A DNA stretch of 64,000 nucleotides, from positions 35,231-99,230 of the forward strand of contig NZ_NSFT01000016.1 in NCBI RefSeq assembly GCF_002294725.1, read 5' to 3'. The stretch comes from Mesorhizobium sp. WSM4313 (lineage in GTDB: Bacteria; Pseudomonadota; Alphaproteobacteria; Rhizobiales; Rhizobiaceae). Below the pieces are notes generated by a model. That model was not told where the DNA came from and searched no databases. It worked only from the letters and a program-made list of their open reading frames with translations. Position numbers and translations under genes: made by a program. Shown here in pieces: positions 17,494 through 25,829 of the stretch (position 1 is the stretch's first letter; every line of letters begins with the position of its first letter).

Positions 17494-18453
17494 ATGGCAG
17501 GACATAGCGGGTCGAGACGGGTGATCTACGCCGCGCTCGCCGGCAATTTGGCGATCGCGGCGACCAAATTCGCGGCGGCCGCCCTCACCGGTTCGTCCGC
17601 CATGCTGTCGGAAGGCGTGCATTCGCTGGTCGACACCGGCAACGGCGCGCTGCTCCTCCACGGCATGCGTCGCGCCGCGCGGCCGCCCGACCGCACCCAT
17701 CCGCTCGGCCACGGACGCGAGCTCTATTTCTGGAGCTTTATCGTGGCGCTTCTGGTGTTCGCGCTCGGCGCCGGCGTCTCATTCTATGAAGGCGTCATCC
17801 ACATCATGGCGCCCGAGCCGTTCGTCGACGCCAAGGTCAACTACATCGTGCTTGCCCTTTCCTTCGTCTTCGAAGGCAGCTCATGGCTGTTAGCGCTGAA
17901 GGAGTTCCGGCAGCAGAAGGGCAAGCAAGGCTGGCTGCAGGCCGTGCAATCGAGCAAGGATCCCAGCGTCTATACGGTGCTGTTCGAGGACAGCGCCGCG
18001 CTGCTCGGGCTGGCAGTCGCTTTCGCCGGCATCCTGTCGGCCCAGCTTCTGGAAATCCCCGAGCTCGACGGCCTCGGCTCGATCGGCATCGCTATCATCC
18101 TCGGTGCGACCGCCATCTTCCTGGCGCGCGAGAGCAAAGGGCTGCTGCTGGGCGAACCTGCCTCATCCGAAGTGCAGAAGAAGGTGCTGGCGATCGTCCA
18201 GGACGATCCGGCGGTGCAGCGCGCGAACGGAATCCTGAGCGTCCATATCGGGCCGGAGGAAATCGTCGCGGGCTTGAGCATCGAATTCGAGGATCATCTC
18301 AGCGCGCCCGATATCGAGGCCTGCGTCGAGCGCCTGGAAGCCAGGCTCAAGAAGGAAATGCCGCAAATATCGAGGCTCTTCGTCAAGCCGCAGGCAACTG
18401 GCACATGGGAGCGGCGGCGCAAGGCCATGGCCGAGGCCTCGGAGGAGGGATAG
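17494..18453 (+). CDS. Cation diffusion facilitator (CDF) metal transporter
   Basis: A 319-residue inner-membrane cation/proton antiporter that would export divalent metals such as Zn, Mn, Co or Fe. The first half has the transmembrane domain with the metal-site region SEGVHSLVDTGNGALLL near residue 38 and the loop HPLGHGRELYFWSF near 69. The second half is the soluble metal-binding domain (VHIGPEEIVAGLSIEFEDHL). The ion cannot be decided by eye. A GFA-family gene follows 35 bp downstream on the same strand and may be co-transcribed. Confidence 0.9.
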   Translation: MAGHSGSRRVIYAALAGNLAIAATKFAAAALTGSSAMLSEGVHSLVDTGNGALLLHGMRRAARPPDRTHPLGHGRELYFWSFIVALLVFALGAGVSFYEGVIHIMAPEPFVDAKVNYIVLALSFVFEGSSWLLALKEFRQQKGKQGWLQAVQSSKDPSVYTVLFEDSAALLGLAVAFAGILSAQLLEIPELDGLGSIGIAIILGATAIFLARESKGLLLGEPASSEVQKKVLAIVQDDPAVQRANGILSVHIGPEEIVAGLSIEFEDHLSAPDIEACVERLEARLKKEMPQISRLFVKPQATGTWERRRKAMAEASEEG

Positions 18454-18488
18454 ATTTTGACAACGCGAACTTGTCAGGAGGAAGGCCT

Positions 18489-18893
18489 ATGAAGATCGAC
18501 GGCGGATGCCATTGCGGCGCCATCGCCTATGAAGCGGAGGTCGATCCGGAAAAGACCTCGATCTGCCACTGCACCGACTGCCAGCAGCTGACCGGCACGG
18601 CCTTTCGCGTGACGGTTCCGGCGCCGGAAAGCGACTACCGTATTACCCGCGGCGCGCCGAAGGTCTATATCAAGACCGGGTCGAGCGGCGCCAGGCGGGC
18701 GCAGGGCTTTTGCGGCGAGTGCGGATCGCACCTCTATGCCACGTCGGTGGGAGATGGGCCCAAGATCTACGGCATCAGGGTCGGCACGGCGCGTCAGCGC
18801 GAGGAACTCGTCCCGAAAAAACAGGTCTGGCACCGTTCGGCCTTGCATTGGCTGCTGGAGTTTGAAGGCATGGCGACCATCGAGGAGCAGTAG
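18489..18893 (+). CDS. GFA-family (CENP-V/glutathione-dependent formaldehyde-activating-like) protein
   Basis: A 134-residue zinc protein. The family's cysteine pattern is intact: GGCHCGAIAYE at the N-terminus, SICHCTDCQQLTG near residue 25 and GFCGECGSHLY near 80. The family was named for a proposed glutathione-formaldehyde activity that is doubted for most members, so the reaction is unknown. The ATG at 18489 has CAGGAGGAAG upstream; longer in-frame starts lie inside the transporter gene and are not credible. Confidence 0.9.
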   Translation: MKIDGGCHCGAIAYEAEVDPEKTSICHCTDCQQLTGTAFRVTVPAPESDYRITRGAPKVYIKTGSSGARRAQGFCGECGSHLYATSVGDGPKIYGIRVGTARQREELVPKKQVWHRSALHWLLEFEGMATIEEQ

Positions 18894-18949
18894 CACTGTC
18901 GGATCGGCCCGTTGACGGAAGCCTCGGCGATTGGCTGACTGTTTCGCGC

Positions 18950-19023
18950 CTTCGTCATCCTCGGGCATGACCCGAAGATCCATGCCGTGACCGATATGAG
19001 GGGCTCGGCGGAGCAAAATTCTT
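18950..19023. repeat. Degenerate half copy of the ~187-bp palindromic repeat
   Basis: CTTCGTCATCCTCGGGC, GACCCGAAGATCCATGCCGTGAC and GGAGCAAAATTCT follow the left half of the full copy at 59262-59449 in order, with gaps, and stop at the central AATTCT. The stretch 18894-19142 otherwise holds no gene that I can see. Confidence 0.6.
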
Positions 19024-19142
19024 AGCCGTCTCAATGCGTTAGCCTCATGGCATGCAAGTGATCGGCGTTCCAGACAATCTCCAAGGGATGCGACCTCGCC
19101 AGCGAAGGAAGAATCGGTCGTTCCAACGTCGGCGTCGAGCGA

Positions 19143-20396
19143 CTACTCGTCGCCCTCGACGACGCGCAGCCTGAGCTGACCCGTCTTGGAGTCTGCTACC
19201 CGCGAACCGCCTTCGGCCTTTGGCGCGGCACCTCGTGCGGCCTCGGTCTCGCCTTCCGCGAATTCCAGCGCCTCGATCTTCTGGCCGCGCTTGGTCACCT
19301 TCGACGTCGACACCAGGATGTCGTCGATGTCGCGCGCCGCCTGGCCGAAATGTGTCTGCAGCCGACGTACCCGCTCGTCGACCCGACCCACATCTTCCAT
19401 CAGGCGGATGACCTCGCCCTGGATCAGATGCGCCTGCTCGCGCATGCGCGCGTCCTTGAGGATCGCCTGGATCACCTGGATCGACAGCATCAGCAGCGAG
19501 GGCGAGACGATGACGACGCGAGCGCGATGCGCCTTCTGCACCACCGCCTCGAAATTCTCATGGATCTCGGCGAACACCGATTCCGACGGCACGAACATGA
19601 AGGCGGTGTCCTGTGTCTCGCCCTGGATCAGGTATTTTTCGGCGATATCGCGGATATGCACCTCGATGTCGCGGCGGAAAGCCTGCGCCGCCGCCTTCTG
19701 CATGGCCTCGCCCTCGGCTGCGCGGATGGCGTTCCACGCCTCCAGCGGAAACTTGGCGTCGATGGCGAGTGACGGCGCGCCGTTGGGCATCCGCACCAGG
19801 CAATCGGGCCGGCTGCCGTTGGAGAGGCTGGCCTGGAACTCGTAGGCGCCGTGCGGCAGGCCGTCGGCGACGATCGCCTCCATCCGCGACTGGCCGAAGG
19901 CGCCGCGCGTCTGCTTGTTGGAGAGGATCGCCTGCAGCTGCACGACCTGGCCGGCCAAGGACTGGATGTTGCCTTGCGCGGTGTCGATCACCGCCAGCCG
20001 CTCCTGCAGCTTGGCCAGGCTCTCATGCGTCGACTTGGTCTGCTCGGCCATGGTCTGGCCGAGACGCCCGGTCATGGCGTCGAGCCGTTGTCCGAGCGAC
20101 TGGGTGAGCTCGGCCTGCCGCGCCCCGAACACCTCGGCGATCGCCCCCATGCGCCCCTGCATCTCGGCCTGCGCTTGCATGATGTCGGCCATCCTTGCCT
20201 CAGCATCGCGGGCATGGTCGGCGGCTTCGGCGGCCGCCGCCGCGCGTGCCCCGGCCGCGCGCCACAAGGCGACGACGAGCGCCACGGACAGCGCAAGCAG
20301 AAGGATCGCGCCGAAAGCCAGCGCCTGGCCAAGCGTCACGGTCGTGGCGCCAAGCCGCGCGATGGGCTCGGAAAGGACGGAGGTCATGTCGTTCAT
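19143..20396 (-). CDS. rmuC: DNA recombination protein RmuC
   Basis: A 417-residue protein with an N-terminal membrane anchor (ALAFGAILLLALSVALVVALW), a long coiled coil (residues about 55-150) and the conserved RmuC nuclease-like domain: PDCLVRMPNGAPSLAIDAKFPLEAW, KYLIQGETQDTAFMFVPSESVFAEIHE and VSPSLLMLSIQVIQAIL. RmuC limits recombination at inverted repeats and is thought to be a PD-(D/E)XK-type nuclease; the invariant DAKFPLE is seen. The frame extends to 20429, but the ATG at 20396 gives the usual N-terminus. It is divergent from def. Confidence 0.92.
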   Translation of the reverse strand: MNDMTSVLSEPIARLGATTVTLGQALAFGAILLLALSVALVVALWRAAGARAAAAAEAADHARDAEARMADIMQAQAEMQGRMGAIAEVFGARQAELTQSLGQRLDAMTGRLGQTMAEQTKSTHESLAKLQERLAVIDTAQGNIQSLAGQVVQLQAILSNKQTRGAFGQSRMEAIVADGLPHGAYEFQASLSNGSRPDCLVRMPNGAPSLAIDAKFPLEAWNAIRAAEGEAMQKAAAQAFRRDIEVHIRDIAEKYLIQGETQDTAFMFVPSESVFAEIHENFEAVVQKAHRARVVIVSPSLLMLSIQVIQAILKDARMREQAHLIQGEVIRLMEDVGRVDERVRRLQTHFGQAARDIDDILVSTSKVTKRGQKIEALEFAEGETEAARGAAPKAEGGSRVADSKTGQLRLRVVEGDE

Positions 20397-20499
20397 TTGG
20401 GCAGCATAACCGATTCGGCCTCCTGGCACAGATCAAAACGTGAACAGGTCAAAGATGCCCCGGTTGACGCTTTTCAAGCGAGGTCTTAGGTGAGACGCC

Positions 20500-21030
20500 A
20501 TGTCGATCAAGCCGCTCATCATCCTTCCCGATCCCGTCCTGCGCCAGGTTTCCAAGCCGGTCGAGCGCGTCGATGCCGATTTGCGCAAGCTGGCCGACGA
20601 CATGCTGGAGACCATGTATGACGCGCCGGGCATCGGCCTCGCGGCGATCCAGGTCGGCGAGCCGCGGCGGCTGCTGGTCATAGACCTTGCCAAGGAAGGC
20701 GAGGAGCCTCAGCCGCATGTCTTCATCAATCCGGAAGTGCTCGAAAGTTCCGACCAGCGGTCCGTCTATGAGGAAGGCTGCCTGTCGATCCCCGACTATT
20801 ACGCTGAGGTCGAGCGCCCGGCTTCGGTGCGGGTGAAGTATCTCGACCGCGACGGCAAGCTGCAGGAGATGCAGGCGGAAGGCCTGATGGCCACCTGCCT
20901 GCAGCACGAGATCGACCATCTCAACGGCGTTTTGTTCATCGACCACATCTCGAAGCTCAAGCGCGACATGGTGGTGCGGAAGTTCAAGAAGCTCGCCAAG
21001 GACAAGGCGCCGGGCAAGATGGTGGGCTAG
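20500..21030 (+). CDS. def: Peptide deformylase
   Basis: A 176-residue metalloenzyme that removes the formyl group from nascent N-termini. All three motifs are present: GIGLAAIQVG near residue 45, EGCLSIPD near 90 with the metal-binding Cys, and QHEIDHLNGVLF near 136 with both metal-binding His residues and the catalytic Glu. It pairs functionally with fmt just downstream, which formylates the initiator tRNA. A small open frame lies between them. Confidence 0.97.
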   Translation: MSIKPLIILPDPVLRQVSKPVERVDADLRKLADDMLETMYDAPGIGLAAIQVGEPRRLLVIDLAKEGEEPQPHVFINPEVLESSDQRSVYEEGCLSIPDYYAEVERPASVRVKYLDRDGKLQEMQAEGLMATCLQHEIDHLNGVLFIDHISKLKRDMVVRKFKKLAKDKAPGKMVG

Positions 21031-21087
21031 GCGACGCCTTTCCGCGCCTGAAAGAACCCTGGATCATGATATCAGTCGAAGGTTTCG

Positions 21088-21267
21088 ATGGGCGACACCC
21101 CGATCAGCAACATTCCTGAACCTAGCCCAAAGCCACAAGTCTCCACATGGGATGCGATCCGCAGCGCATTCGTGTCTGAAGACACGATCAGCGACGAATT
21201 TGCCGATATGATGAATGAGATCGAGGCTCAGAGGAAGCGCGATTTCGGCCGCGATTTCGACGATTGA
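21088..21267 (+). CDS. Small acidic protein between def and fmt, unknown function
   Basis: A 59-residue frame starting MGDTPISNIPEPSPKPQ and ending RKRDFGRDFDD, with a GAAGG ribosome-like site 7 bp upstream. It has a Pro-rich head and an acidic helical tail (SEDTISDEFADMMNEIEAQR), which looks like a small antitoxin or adaptor helix, but I recognise no family. It fits the gap between def and fmt and reads in the same direction. It is shorter than common ORF cut-offs, so it may be unannotated. Confidence 0.5.
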   Translation: MGDTPISNIPEPSPKPQVSTWDAIRSAFVSEDTISDEFADMMNEIEAQRKRDFGRDFDD

Positions 21268-21324
21268 TCGAGATTCGCGAAAGCAAGCGCCAAAGCGGGC
21301 GGTAGGAAGAGGAGCACATCCGTC

Positions 21325-22260
21325 ATGCCGCTTCGCGTCATCTTCATGGGCACGCCGGATTTCTCCGTGCCGACCTTGCGCGCCATCGCCGAGGCCGGCC
21401 ACGAGATCGCGGCCGTCTACACCCAGCCGCCGCGCGCCGCCGGCCGGCGCGGGCTGGAGCTGACGCCCTCGCCGGTGCAGCGCGAGGCGGAGCGGCTGGG
21501 GCTCGACGTTCGGACGCCGACGTCGCTGAAAAGCGAGGCCGAGCAGCAGGCTTTTGCCGCCTTGCAGGCCGATGTCGCGGTGGTCGTCGCCTACGGCCTG
21601 CTGCTGCCGAAAGCCGTTCTGGACGCGCCAAGGCTGGGCTGCCTCAACGGCCATGCCTCGCTTTTGCCACGCTGGCGTGGTGCTGCTCCCATCCAGCGCG
21701 CCATCATGGCCGGCGATACCGAGACCGGCATGATGGTCATGAAGATGGAAGAGGGTCTGGACACCGGGCCGGTGGCAATGGTTGAAAAAGTCGCCATCGC
21801 GCCCGACATGACAGCCGGCGAATTGCATGACCGACTGATGGTTCAAGCCGCCTCGCTGATGGTTGAGGCGCTCGCGCAGTTGGGGATAAATTGTCTGACA
21901 TTTACCCAACAGGCAACGGCAGGGGTGACCTACGCCCGAAAGATCGATAAATCGGAGACACGCGTAGACTGGACGCGGCCTTCTGGCGAAGTCCACAATC
22001 ACATTCGCGGCCTCTCGCCCTTTCCGGGCGCGTGGTGCGAGGTCGACATTGGCGGCCGCATGGAGCGGCTGAAACTGCTTCGCTCGACGCTCTCGGATGG
22101 CGTCGGCGAGTCGGGAGGAATTCTCGATGACCGGCTGACGGTCGCCTGCGGGACAGGCGCGGTCAGGCTGGTCGAAGTTCAACGGGCGGGCGGAAAGCCT
22201 GCCACTGCGCAGGAGTTTTTGCGCGGAGCCAAGATCGAAAAAGGAACGAAACTCACATGA
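21325..22260 (+). CDS. fmt: Methionyl-tRNA formyltransferase
   Basis: A 311-residue enzyme that formylates initiator Met-tRNA using 10-formyl-THF. The N-terminal formyltransferase domain has MGTPDFSVPTL at the start and LNGHASLLPRWRGAAPIQRA near residue 105, containing the catalytic Asn and His; EEGLDTGPVA near 145 carries the Asp. The C-terminal OB-like domain follows (YARKIDKSETRVDW). Its stop overlaps the next gene's start (ATGA). Confidence 0.97.
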   Translation: MPLRVIFMGTPDFSVPTLRAIAEAGHEIAAVYTQPPRAAGRRGLELTPSPVQREAERLGLDVRTPTSLKSEAEQQAFAALQADVAVVVAYGLLLPKAVLDAPRLGCLNGHASLLPRWRGAAPIQRAIMAGDTETGMMVMKMEEGLDTGPVAMVEKVAIAPDMTAGELHDRLMVQAASLMVEALAQLGINCLTFTQQATAGVTYARKIDKSETRVDWTRPSGEVHNHIRGLSPFPGAWCEVDIGGRMERLKLLRSTLSDGVGESGGILDDRLTVACGTGAVRLVEVQRAGGKPATAQEFLRGAKIEKGTKLT

Positions 22261-22763
22261 GCATGATGTCGATACGCGCGGCGACGCCGCGGGATCGCGA
22301 GGCGATCCGCCTCGTCGAAGAACATGCCTTTGGCCAGCAGGCGGAAGCCGGCCTGGTCGACGCGCTTGTCACCGGCGGTGATGCCGTCGTCGAGCTGGTT
22401 GCGGAGGAAGACGGGCAGGTCGTCGGCCATATTCTTTTCTCGCGACTGTTCGTTCAGAACGGCACCAAGCAGTTCGCCGCCGTCGCGCTGGCGCCGCTGG
22501 CGGTCGAGCCGTCGTTCCACGGCACCGGCATCGGCGGCGCGCTGATTCGCGAAGCGCATGTCCGCCTCAAGGAAGCCGGCGAGATGCTGGCCGTGGTGCT
22601 GGGCGATCCGGTCTATTATGGCCGCTTCGGGTACGCCCATGCGCGCGCCGCAGGATTCGAGAGCGAGTATCAGGGCGAGGCGCTGCAGGCGCTGGCCTGG
22701 GGCGACGCGCCCGAGACCGGGAGGCTGGTCTACGCTTCCGCCTTTACCGCTTTAGCCGCCTAG
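22257..22763 (+). CDS. GNAT-family N-acetyltransferase
   Basis: A 168-residue acetyltransferase of the YhbS-like type. It shows the acetyl-CoA binding region LAPLAVEPSFHGTGIGGALI near residue 80 and AVVLGDPVYYGRFGYAHARAAGF near 113, typical of that subgroup. The start at 22257 overlaps the fmt stop, so translation is probably coupled; MMS at 22263-22266 offers near alternatives. The substrate is unknown. Confidence 0.87.
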   Translation: MSMMSIRAATPRDREAIRLVEEHAFGQQAEAGLVDALVTGGDAVVELVAEEDGQVVGHILFSRLFVQNGTKQFAAVALAPLAVEPSFHGTGIGGALIREAHVRLKEAGEMLAVVLGDPVYYGRFGYAHARAAGFESEYQGEALQALAWGDAPETGRLVYASAFTALAA

Positions 22764-22786
22764 GCGAGCGGCAAGCGCCGCAGGAC

Positions 22787-23542
22787 ATGCCGCGTTTTCG
22801 GCTCGATATCGAATATGACGGCAGCCAATTCGCCGGCTGGCAGCATCAGGCCGACCAGCCCTCGGTGCAGCAGGCGATCGAGCAGGCGATAGAGAAGTTC
22901 TGCGGCGAAGAGGTAAGAATACGTGCCGCCGGCCGCACCGATGCCGGCGTGCACGCCACCGCGCAGGTCGCCCATGTCGACCTGGCCAAAGCGTGGTCGG
23001 GCGACAAGGTGCGCGACGCCGTCAACGCGCATCTGCATGCGGCCGGCACGCGTGTCGCCATTCTGAAGGCTGCCGTCGTCGCCGACGGTTTCGACGCGCG
23101 GTTTTCCGCCACCGGCCGGCATTATCTTTATCGCATCCTCAACCGCCGGGCGCCGGCGGCGCTGGAAAAGGGCAAGGTCTGGTGGGTGCCGAAGCGGCTC
23201 GACGCCGAGGCCATGCATGAGGCTGCCAAGGTGCTGCTCGGAAAGCATGACTTCACCACCTTCCGCTCAACCCAGTGCCAGGCCGAAAGCCCGGTCCGCA
23301 CGCTTGATCGCCTCGACGTCAGCCGCGATGGAGACTTCATCGAGCTGCGCAGCTCGGCGCGCTCTTTTCTGCACAACCAGGTTCGCTCGATGGTCGGCTC
23401 GCTGAAGCGCGTCGGCGACGGCTCCTGGAGCGCCGCCGATCTCAAGGCGGCGCTCGAAGCGCGCGACCGCGCCGCCTGCGGCCAGGTAGCGCCGCCGGAC
23501 GGGTTGTTTCTTGTCGGGGTGGATTATCCGGAAGGCGTCTGA
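22787..23542 (+). CDS. truA: tRNA pseudouridine(38-40) synthase TruA
   Basis: A 251-residue enzyme that makes pseudouridine at positions 38-40 of the tRNA anticodon arm. The catalytic Asp lies in AAGRTDAGVHA near residue 52; RHYLYRILNRR near 110 and FLHNQVRSMVGSL near 198 complete the family pattern. It is the last gene of the def-fmt-GNAT-truA series and converges on the ParD-like gene with 21 bp between the stops. Confidence 0.97.
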   Translation: MPRFRLDIEYDGSQFAGWQHQADQPSVQQAIEQAIEKFCGEEVRIRAAGRTDAGVHATAQVAHVDLAKAWSGDKVRDAVNAHLHAAGTRVAILKAAVVADGFDARFSATGRHYLYRILNRRAPAALEKGKVWWVPKRLDAEAMHEAAKVLLGKHDFTTFRSTQCQAESPVRTLDRLDVSRDGDFIELRSSARSFLHNQVRSMVGSLKRVGDGSWSAADLKAALEARDRAACGQVAPPDGLFLVGVDYPEGV

Positions 23543-23563
23543 GCGCGGTCTCGATCAGCCGCT

Positions 23564-23851
23564 TCACGGTTTCTTCTGCGAGTGGGTCTCGTGGCGCTTG
23601 CGCGCCCGTTGGGCCATTTCCGCAGGCGAAATGACTTTGCCAGGGTTTGTCTTCAACGCATCATAGGTCGGTGCGACTTCCTCGCGGAGCCAGCGCTCCA
23701 CCGCGGCGTCGCGCTCCTGAAGGGCGCGAAGCCCAGCGCGGATGACTTCGCTGCTAGTCGCATACGTGCCCGAGCGGACGAGTTGATCGATGAAGGCGGC
23801 TTGCTCCGCCGGCAGGCTGAAGATGCATCTTTCGGTGTCGGGCAGGATCAA
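23564..23851 (-). CDS. Orphan ParD-like type II antitoxin
   Basis: A 95-residue protein matching the ParD/CC2985 antitoxin family: a ribbon-helix-helix region (RCIFSLPAEQAAFIDQLVRSG) and SGTYATSSEVIRAGLRALQERD, followed by a Lys-rich tail. In normal parDE operons parE follows directly, but here the next feature downstream is the convergent truA stop, so there is no toxin gene. The start is TTG overlapping the TGA of the upstream membrane-protein gene. The tail (KVISPAEMAQRARKRHETHSQ) is longer than in minimal ParD proteins. Confidence 0.8.
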   Translation of the reverse strand: MILPDTERCIFSLPAEQAAFIDQLVRSGTYATSSEVIRAGLRALQERDAAVERWLREEVAPTYDALKTNPGKVISPAEMAQRARKRHETHSQKKP

Positions 23852-24453
23852 CCCGTCGTGCCGTCCGGTATGTCGATGCCGAGCAGCGCCTGCAGGCCGA
23901 ACAGGACCAGCAGCGAGGCAACGAACATGCCGATGAACACGGTCGTGCCCACCGCGGCGCCTTTGCCGATGGTTGTATTGGTCATGCGCCAGGTCAGCAC
24001 CATCGACAGGGCGAACAGCGCCAGCGATACCAGGCTGCTGACCTCGCTGGCGGAAGGCAGGAGCAGCCTGAGCAGCGCCGAGGGCAGCATCAGCCAGGCG
24101 ATGATCGCCGACGCCCAGTTGGACGCGACGACATAGTGGACGAAGCGGCCGCCGATGCCGGCGCGGGGCGCCACCAGCGCAAGTACGACCAGCGGCAGCA
24201 CCCAGGAGCCGATATCGACGGTCGCCAGCCTTACCAGCATGCCGAGGCGCCCGGCGAAGGCATCGGGGTCGCCGACCTCATTGGCTATCCCGACCCAGCC
24301 GACGATCAGCGCCGGCGCCGCCACGACGATGGCAAAGAAGGAATTCCAGAAACCGTCGGCCGAAAGGTCGAGCAGGCGCAGGCCATCAGCCTTGCCGAAC
24401 ATCAGCCGCCAGGCGCCGGCCAGCGAAGCATAGGTTTCGTCTGCCGAAAGCAT
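23848..24453 (-). CDS. Multi-pass membrane protein of unknown function
   Basis: A 201-residue protein with about five hydrophobic segments, for example FFAIVVAAPALIVGWVGI, SWVLPLVVLALVAP and FIGMFVASLLVLFGLQALLG. A soluble start (MLSADETYASLAGAWRLMFG) precedes the first span. The gene starts 2 bp after the dapE stop, so it is co-transcribed with dapE, and its stop overlaps the ParD-like start. Rhizobial genomes carry this gene next to dapE, which suggests an old association, but no function is known. Confidence 0.75.
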   Translation of the reverse strand: MLSADETYASLAGAWRLMFGKADGLRLLDLSADGFWNSFFAIVVAAPALIVGWVGIANEVGDPDAFAGRLGMLVRLATVDIGSWVLPLVVLALVAPRAGIGGRFVHYVVASNWASAIIAWLMLPSALLRLLLPSASEVSSLVSLALFALSMVLTWRMTNTTIGKGAAVGTTVFIGMFVASLLVLFGLQALLGIDIPDGTTG

Positions 24454-24455
24454 GG

Positions 24456-25655
24456 TCACGAAAGGCCTTGTCCGAACCAGTCTTCGATAAAGCGTTCGTA
24501 GATTTGCGTCAGCGTCTCGAGGTCGGCAAGCGCGACGCGCTCGTCCACCATATGCATGGTCTTGCCGACCAGCCCGAACTCGACCACAGGGCAATAATCC
24601 TTGATGAAGCGCGCGTCCGACGTGCCGCCGGAGGTGGAGAGCGCCGGCCTCTTGCCGACCACCGCCTTGACCGAACCGCTCAGCGTATCGATCAGCTTGT
24701 CGTCGCGGGTGAGGAAGACATGGCTCGGCCGGTCGCGCCAGACAAGCTCGTAGTCGACCGGCGCCTTCTTGCCCGGCCGGTATTTCTTGCGCGCGGCGGC
24801 CTGGTCGAGCCGGTTGTGGATCTCGGACTGGACCGATTCGGCGTCCCAGGTGTCGTTGAAGCGGATGTTGAAAATGGCCGTCGCCTTCGCCGGGATGACG
24901 TTGGTCGCCGCATTGCCGACATCGATCGATGTCACTTCGAGGTTGGTCGGCTGGAAATCCTTTGTGCCCTTGTCGAACACCGGATGGAGCAGCGCGTCGA
25001 CAAGGCTGATCAGGCCACGCACCGGATTGTCGGCAAGCTGCGGATAGGCGGCATGGCCCTGGCGTCCGTTGACGGTGACGCTGCCCGACAGCGAACCGCG
25101 CCGGCCGATCTTGATCATGTCGCCGAGCGCATCGGGATTGGTCGGCTCGCCGACGATCGAGGCGTCCCACTTCTCGCCCTTGGCCGCTGCCCAGTCGAGC
25201 AGCTTGGTGGTGCCGTTGATGGCCGGACCTTCCTCATCGCCGGTGATCAGCAGCGACACCGAGCCTTTCGGGCCGCCATTCTGCGCGACATGGCGCGCAA
25301 CCGCGGCGACGAAGCAGGCGATGCCGCCCTTCATGTCGACGGCGCCGCGGCCGTACATCTCGCCATTGGCGATTTCGGCGGCGAAGGGCGGATGCGTCCA
25401 CGCCGCCTCGTCGCCCACCGGCACCACATCGGTATGGCCGGCAAACATCAGATGCGGGCCGTTGCCCGAGCGCCGCGCATAGAGATTTTCGATGTCCGGC
25501 GTGCCGTCTTCCGAGAAGATTGGGCGCTCGACCGAAAAGCCGAGCGGCTTCAGCATGTCTTCAAGCGCCGCAAGCGCGCCACCCTCGGCGGGCGTCACGG
25601 ACGGGCAGCGGATCAGGGCGGCAAGATTCGCGGCGGGATCGGTAGGCAATGTCAT
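24456..25655 (-). CDS. dapE: Succinyl-diaminopimelate desuccinylase
   Basis: A 399-residue M20-family zinc hydrolase that removes succinate from N-succinyl-LL-diaminopimelate in lysine and peptidoglycan precursor synthesis. Metal-site motifs: FAGHTDVVPVGDEAAWTHPP near residue 65, YGRGAVDMKGG near 96 and LLITGDEEGPAING near 127 with the catalytic Glu. The ATG at 25655 gives the usual MTLPTDPAANLAALIRCPSV start; a GTG at 25691 would add 12 residues. dapD lies in the same region on the same strand, with panE (opposite strand) and two other genes between. Confidence 0.95.
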   Translation of the reverse strand: MTLPTDPAANLAALIRCPSVTPAEGGALAALEDMLKPLGFSVERPIFSEDGTPDIENLYARRSGNGPHLMFAGHTDVVPVGDEAAWTHPPFAAEIANGEMYGRGAVDMKGGIACFVAAVARHVAQNGGPKGSVSLLITGDEEGPAINGTTKLLDWAAAKGEKWDASIVGEPTNPDALGDMIKIGRRGSLSGSVTVNGRQGHAAYPQLADNPVRGLISLVDALLHPVFDKGTKDFQPTNLEVTSIDVGNAATNVIPAKATAIFNIRFNDTWDAESVQSEIHNRLDQAAARKKYRPGKKAPVDYELVWRDRPSHVFLTRDDKLIDTLSGSVKAVVGKRPALSTSGGTSDARFIKDYCPVVEFGLVGKTMHMVDERVALADLETLTQIYERFIEDWFGQGLS

Positions 25656-25746
25656 GGGCAAAGCGATAGTCGAAAGCGTTTGTCGTGTCACGGTGGCAGA
25701 TGATCGCCGCTCATGTCGCCGACAATATGGTTTTCATGACGGGTAA

Positions 25747-25795
25747 ATGCATGTCGCCCGCAAGTGTGCGGCGGTTCTGGGAGAGCGACATGCAT
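25747..25795. repeat. 49-bp palindromic intergenic repeat (ATGCATGTCGC family)
   Basis: ATGCATGTCGC at the left and GCGACATGCAT at the right are exact reverse complements around CCGCAAGTGTGCGGCGGTTCTGG... A second, degraded copy is at 8312-8365. It sits in the dapE-panE divergent gap, so it may affect transcription of both genes or may simply be a mobile palindrome. Confidence 0.75.
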
Positions 25796-25829
25796 AATAG
25801 TAAGGTGCGGGCCAGGCGAGGACGAGCGC

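Noticed and set aside
20396..20429. Longer RmuC start at 20429
   Set aside because: The extra residues (MPGGRIGYAAQ) do not fit the family, which begins shortly before the membrane anchor.
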